From NCBI GenBank assembly GCA_022865965.1, contig JALHTS010000627.1, positions 1-8,542 of the forward strand: a stretch of DNA of 8,542 bases. The letters are read 5' to 3'. The position numbers and the translations under genes were made by a program. The first letter of the stretch is position 1. The number at the start of each line of letters is the position of its first letter. Source of the DNA: Ignavibacteriaceae bacterium (GTDB taxonomy: Bacteria; Bacteroidota; Ignavibacteria; Ignavibacteriales; Ignavibacteriaceae). This document shows positions 6,432 to 8,542 of this stretch, in pieces. The notes below the pieces were generated by a model, which did not search any database, was not told the origin of the DNA, and saw nothing but the letters and a program-made list of their open reading frames with translations.

Positions 6432-7217
6432 TTATCTCTTCGATTTAAGTTTACCCTTAAGTCCCTCATATTTTTTAAGGTCTGCATCAATTGCACCGAC
6501 AATTACTTTTGTTTTAACACGAACCGGCATTTTAATATCATCATCTGTTAGCCAAACAATAATATTGCCTTCACTTTTGAAAAGTCCGCCTTCCTGAACA
6601 AGCGGTTCAACTATTATGCAATCGAACGTACCAGCAGGAACAGTGACTGTTTCCTTTCCGTGATATTTAACATTAAGATCATAAACTTTATTTTTATAAA
6701 AATTCTGAAGGAAAATAGTCTCACCTACTTTAAGATCTGAATAATCCAAAGTTCTTGCAAAATAAAAGGCTGAAACTATATCGTGAACATACTTCGGAAT
6801 TTCATATTCGCCTTCGCTTGTTTTTGCTTTGCCTTTCCGCTGATCGAAGAATGCTGCAAAGTCCCTTGAATAACCGCCCTCACGAATGTGCTGTTCAAAT
6901 CTCCAGGGGAATAATCCTTCTTTGTCAATGTAAGTTTCATAGCGGTCGCGAACTTTATAAAACATATCGAAGCTTGGCACAGTGTTAACTTCAAAAATAA
7001 TATGATATGCATCCCGCCCTGAAATTCTTTTCACTGCCGGAACTTGCATAGTAGCGATTCCTGCTGTCACGAATCCGTATTTAACATCAAAGGTAAGCTT
7101 CTCGCCTTCCTTAAAGGCTTTGTTTTCTAATTTTCTAAAACCATCTTTATCATCAGTTGCAAAGACAGAAACAGAAAACAAGATGATTATCGTAATTACT
7201 GATTTAAATGATTTCAT
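6432..7217 (-). CDS. DUF3108-domain exported protein
   Basis: This 261-residue protein starts with a Sec signal peptide (MKSFKSVITIIILFSVSVFA, likely cleaved before TDD), so it is periplasmic or outer-membrane associated. The mature part matches the DUF3108 pattern: GEKLTFDVKYGFVTAG (38-53), a VRDRYETYID stretch, FPWRFEQHIREGGYSRDFAAFFD (about 103-125), HDIVSAFYFAR (145-155), VPAGTFDC (193-200) and IIVWLTDDDIKMPVRV (219-234). The pattern suggests a beta-rich envelope protein. DUF3108 proteins are widespread in Gram-negative bacteria and their function is not established. I chose the ATG at 7217 over an in-frame GTG at 7223 because AAGGAG lies 5 nt upstream of it. The gene starts 2 nt after the stop of the GT9 gene, whose last two sense codons form that ribosome-binding site. 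Co-transcription with a lipopolysaccharide-type glycosyltransferase fits an envelope role, but this is inference. The intrinsic terminator follows. Confidence 0.87.
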   Translation of the reverse strand: MKSFKSVITIIILFSVSVFATDDKDGFRKLENKAFKEGEKLTFDVKYGFVTAGIATMQVPAVKRISGRDAYHIIFEVNTVPSFDMFYKVRDRYETYIDKEGLFPWRFEQHIREGGYSRDFAAFFDQRKGKAKTSEGEYEIPKYVHDIVSAFYFARTLDYSDLKVGETIFLQNFYKNKVYDLNVKYHGKETVTVPAGTFDCIIVEPLVQEGGLFKSEGNIIVWLTDDDIKMPVRVKTKVIVGAIDADLKKYEGLKGKLKSKR

Positions 7218-7219
7218 TA

Positions 7220-8257
7220 TCACTCCTTATTTAAACCCTTTATTATTTCCAGAATATCCAAATGAACTTTTTCTATGTTTATTGTATTCATACATTCGAT
7301 TTTTGTACACTGCTTATTTCTGCAGTCGTCACAATCACTTTCAGGCATATAAATTTTACTTTTATTTGAATACGGTCCCCATCTTTTCGGCAAACAAGCA
7401 GTAAGATGAGGATAAAACCCGATTGAAAATTTATTTAAAGCTGCTGCAATATGAATCGGTCCTGTTGAATTTGAAACGAACACATCAACCTTATTTATAA
7501 GTGCAACAAGTTCTTTCAATGAATACTTACCCGCAAAATTTTTAACTGATTCATTTACAACAAGTTTTTGACAAATTTCTTTTTCGTTTTCGCTTCCCGT
7601 AATTAAAACCTGAATTTCCGATTCAACCAATTTTTCAACCAACAATTTAAATCTTTCAATCGGAAGATCAACGGCACTTCCGCCGCTTCCTGGATGAACA
7701 ATAACTATTGGTTTTGATCCAGTAATCCTCTTTTTGGTAAAATCTTTACTGATTTTATCTTCAACAGATTTTTCAATATCAATAAAAAAATGAACATTGT
7801 CTTTAGTTATTGTTTCCTCGATCCCGATCTCTTTCAACAAATTAACATTATACTCAAGCTCGTGCTTGTCTGCATATTTTCTGTGTTCATAAACTCTTCT
7901 GTTGAAAAAAAACGAATACCATCTGTAACCGGTTCCGATTCTGTTTTTAATTCTTGTACGAAACATTAACCATGCAATTTTGAAAGTCGGATAAACTGTT
8001 ATGCAGGTATCGAGATTCTTTTCGCCGAGCATTTTAAGATTTGCTTTGATGTCAATCTCACCATCATTCTCTTTAAGAACAAGAATTTCATCAATAAAAG
8101 GATTGGATAAAGCCAGATCTTTTGTGTATTCTCTGAGCAAAAAAGTTACTTTACAATCGGGCTGATGCTTTTTAATCATCTCAGCTAATGGCAATGATAA
8201 AATCACATCACCAATTCTGTCAGTTCTTATAAGTAGTAAATTTTTCGACTTAATCAT
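7220..8257 (-). CDS. glycosyltransferase family 9 (ADP-heptose:LPS heptosyltransferase-like)
   Basis: The 345-residue length and motifs match GT9 enzymes, cytoplasmic GT-B fold transferases that add heptose or related sugars to the lipopolysaccharide core or other surface glycans. The N-terminal domain opens with LLLIRTDRIGDVILSLPLAE (7-26), which contains the expected catalytic Asp13. The C-terminal nucleotide-sugar domain has VHPGSGGSAVDLPIERF (187-203) and VSNSTGPIHIAAAL (261-274), followed by RWGPY. A C-terminal cysteine cluster (Cys309, Cys312, Cys317, Cys322; CxxCx4Cx4C) ends in CMNTI, as in many but not all GT9 proteins; it could bind a metal. The donor and acceptor cannot be told from sequence, so WaaC, WaaF or WaaQ-like names are not justified. 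Its ATG overlaps the stop of the mpg gene (ATGA) and lacks a Shine-Dalgarno sequence, which implies translation by re-initiation. The DUF3108 gene follows after 2 nt. Confidence 0.92.
   Translation of the reverse strand: MIKSKNLLLIRTDRIGDVILSLPLAEMIKKHQPDCKVTFLLREYTKDLALSNPFIDEILVLKENDGEIDIKANLKMLGEKNLDTCITVYPTFKIAWLMFRTRIKNRIGTGYRWYSFFFNRRVYEHRKYADKHELEYNVNLLKEIGIEETITKDNVHFFIDIEKSVEDKISKDFTKKRITGSKPIVIVHPGSGGSAVDLPIERFKLLVEKLVESEIQVLITGSENEKEICQKLVVNESVKNFAGKYSLKELVALINKVDVFVSNSTGPIHIAAALNKFSIGFYPHLTACLPKRWGPYSNKSKIYMPESDCDDCRNKQCTKIECMNTINIEKVHLDILEIIKGLNKE
7223..7228 (-). promoter_or_regulatory. Shine-Dalgarno site that sets the start of the DUF3108 gene
   Basis: The minus strand reads AAGGAG, 5 nt before the ATG at 7217. 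These six bases are also the last two sense codons (Lys-Glu) of the GT9 gene, immediately followed by its TGA stop. This arrangement suits translational coupling and argues against the GTG at 7223 as start. Confidence 0.75.
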
Positions 8258-8542
8258 TTTCGCGATAAATACGGATTGCCAATTTCAAAGAATCTCCATT
8301 TAAGTTCTTTAGATTTCGTAATCCCTATCCTTTCAGAAATTCCAATTTTATTTCTATTCAATTTTTGTTGATCCAATAAAAAGATATTGCTGCCAGCTAA
8401 ATCTGTTCCTGAATCCTTGCGAGTAAAATCAAATGCCTGACAAATTTTCCCTGGACCGTTTGTTAAGTTAATAATTTCTTTGAAAGTTATTTTCTTTTTA
8501 CCGAATCTTCTCCTTGCCATAATTTCAATTCCATCAACCGGC
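8254..8542 (-). CDS. mpg: DNA-3-methyladenine glycosylase (AAG/MPG family), C-terminal part
   Basis: The reading frame is open to the right edge, so the start lies outside the window; 95 codons are visible. An internal ATG at 8520 is not the start: the codons before it read PVDGIEI, which joins MARRRFGKK to match the family segment equivalent to EPLEGIELMRRRR. Downstream are the conserved LTNGPGKICQAF, a GTDLAGSNIFLL segment (equivalent to NGxDL), an RIGIT stretch and the C-terminal WRFFEIGNPYLS. AAG/MPG enzymes excise 3-methyladenine, 7-methylguanine, hypoxanthine and other alkylated bases in base-excision repair. The catalytic glutamate and the intercalating tyrosine belong to the missing N-terminal half and cannot be checked. 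The stop codon overlaps the start of the GT9 gene by 4 nt. The functional link to an envelope glycosyltransferase is not obvious and may be operon convenience only. Confidence 0.92.
   Translation of the reverse strand, partial: PVDGIEIMARRRFGKKKITFKEIINLTNGPGKICQAFDFTRKDSGTDLAGSNIFLLDQQKLNRNKIGISERIGITKSKELKWRFFEIGNPYLSRK

Noticed and set aside
6755..7012. Open frames on both strands inside the DUF3108 gene
   Set aside because: They are out-of-frame shadows of a gene whose own frame has a signal peptide, family motifs and a good ribosome-binding site.
7120..7404. Plus-strand open frame of 94 codons with hydrophobic stretches
   Set aside because: It is antisense across the GT9/DUF3108 junction; the hydrophobic residues arise from AT-rich DNA read on the wrong strand.
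8254..8520. Complete 88-residue gene starting at the ATG at 8520
   Set aside because: The frame is open upstream to the window edge and those codons match the AAG/MPG family, so this is the 3' part of a longer gene.

Overview
This window is AT-rich and densely packed. All ten genes lie on the minus strand, so transcription runs from high to low coordinates. The gene content points to a Gram-negative, outer-membrane-bearing member of the Bacteroidota/Chlorobi/Ignavibacteria group, with Ignavibacteria as my best guess. The reasons are a secreted GWxTD-domain protein, a POTRA/Omp85-type outer-membrane assembly protein, a GT9 (heptosyltransferase-type) glycosyltransferase, low GC content, and several starts without a Shine-Dalgarno sequence. 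The placement is inferred from family knowledge and was not computed.

Read in the direction of transcription, the first unit (8542 to about 6352) holds the 3' end of an alkyladenine DNA glycosylase gene (mpg/aag), a GT9 glycosyltransferase that starts inside the mpg stop codon (ATGA), and a secreted DUF3108 protein that begins 2 nt after the GT9 stop. It ends at a clear intrinsic terminator (6352-6381).

The second unit (6300 to 1544) holds a CPBP-family intramembrane protease, a small zinc-ribbon/DUF2007 protein overlapping it by 17 nt, phosphatidate cytidylyltransferase (cdsA), ribosomal protein S12 methylthiotransferase (rimO) and the GWxTD protein. Junctions are tight (-17, 5, 26 and 15 nt), which suggests a single operon joining membrane-lipid synthesis, membrane proteolysis and ribosome modification to an uncharacterised envelope protein.

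After a 99-nt gap comes a third pair: a divergent 1-phosphofructokinase-like PfkB sugar kinase, overlapped by 17 nt by the start of a POTRA-domain outer-membrane protein that runs off the left edge.

Most genes are recognisable housekeeping or envelope families. I found no CRISPR array, mobile element, RNA gene or defence cassette. The parts most worth a second look are the GWxTD protein at the end of the cdsA-rimO operon, the CPBP-DUF2007 coupled pair, and the PfkB kinase with altered substrate and nucleotide motifs translationally linked to an Omp85-type protein. No stretch longer than about 130 nt lacks a gene.
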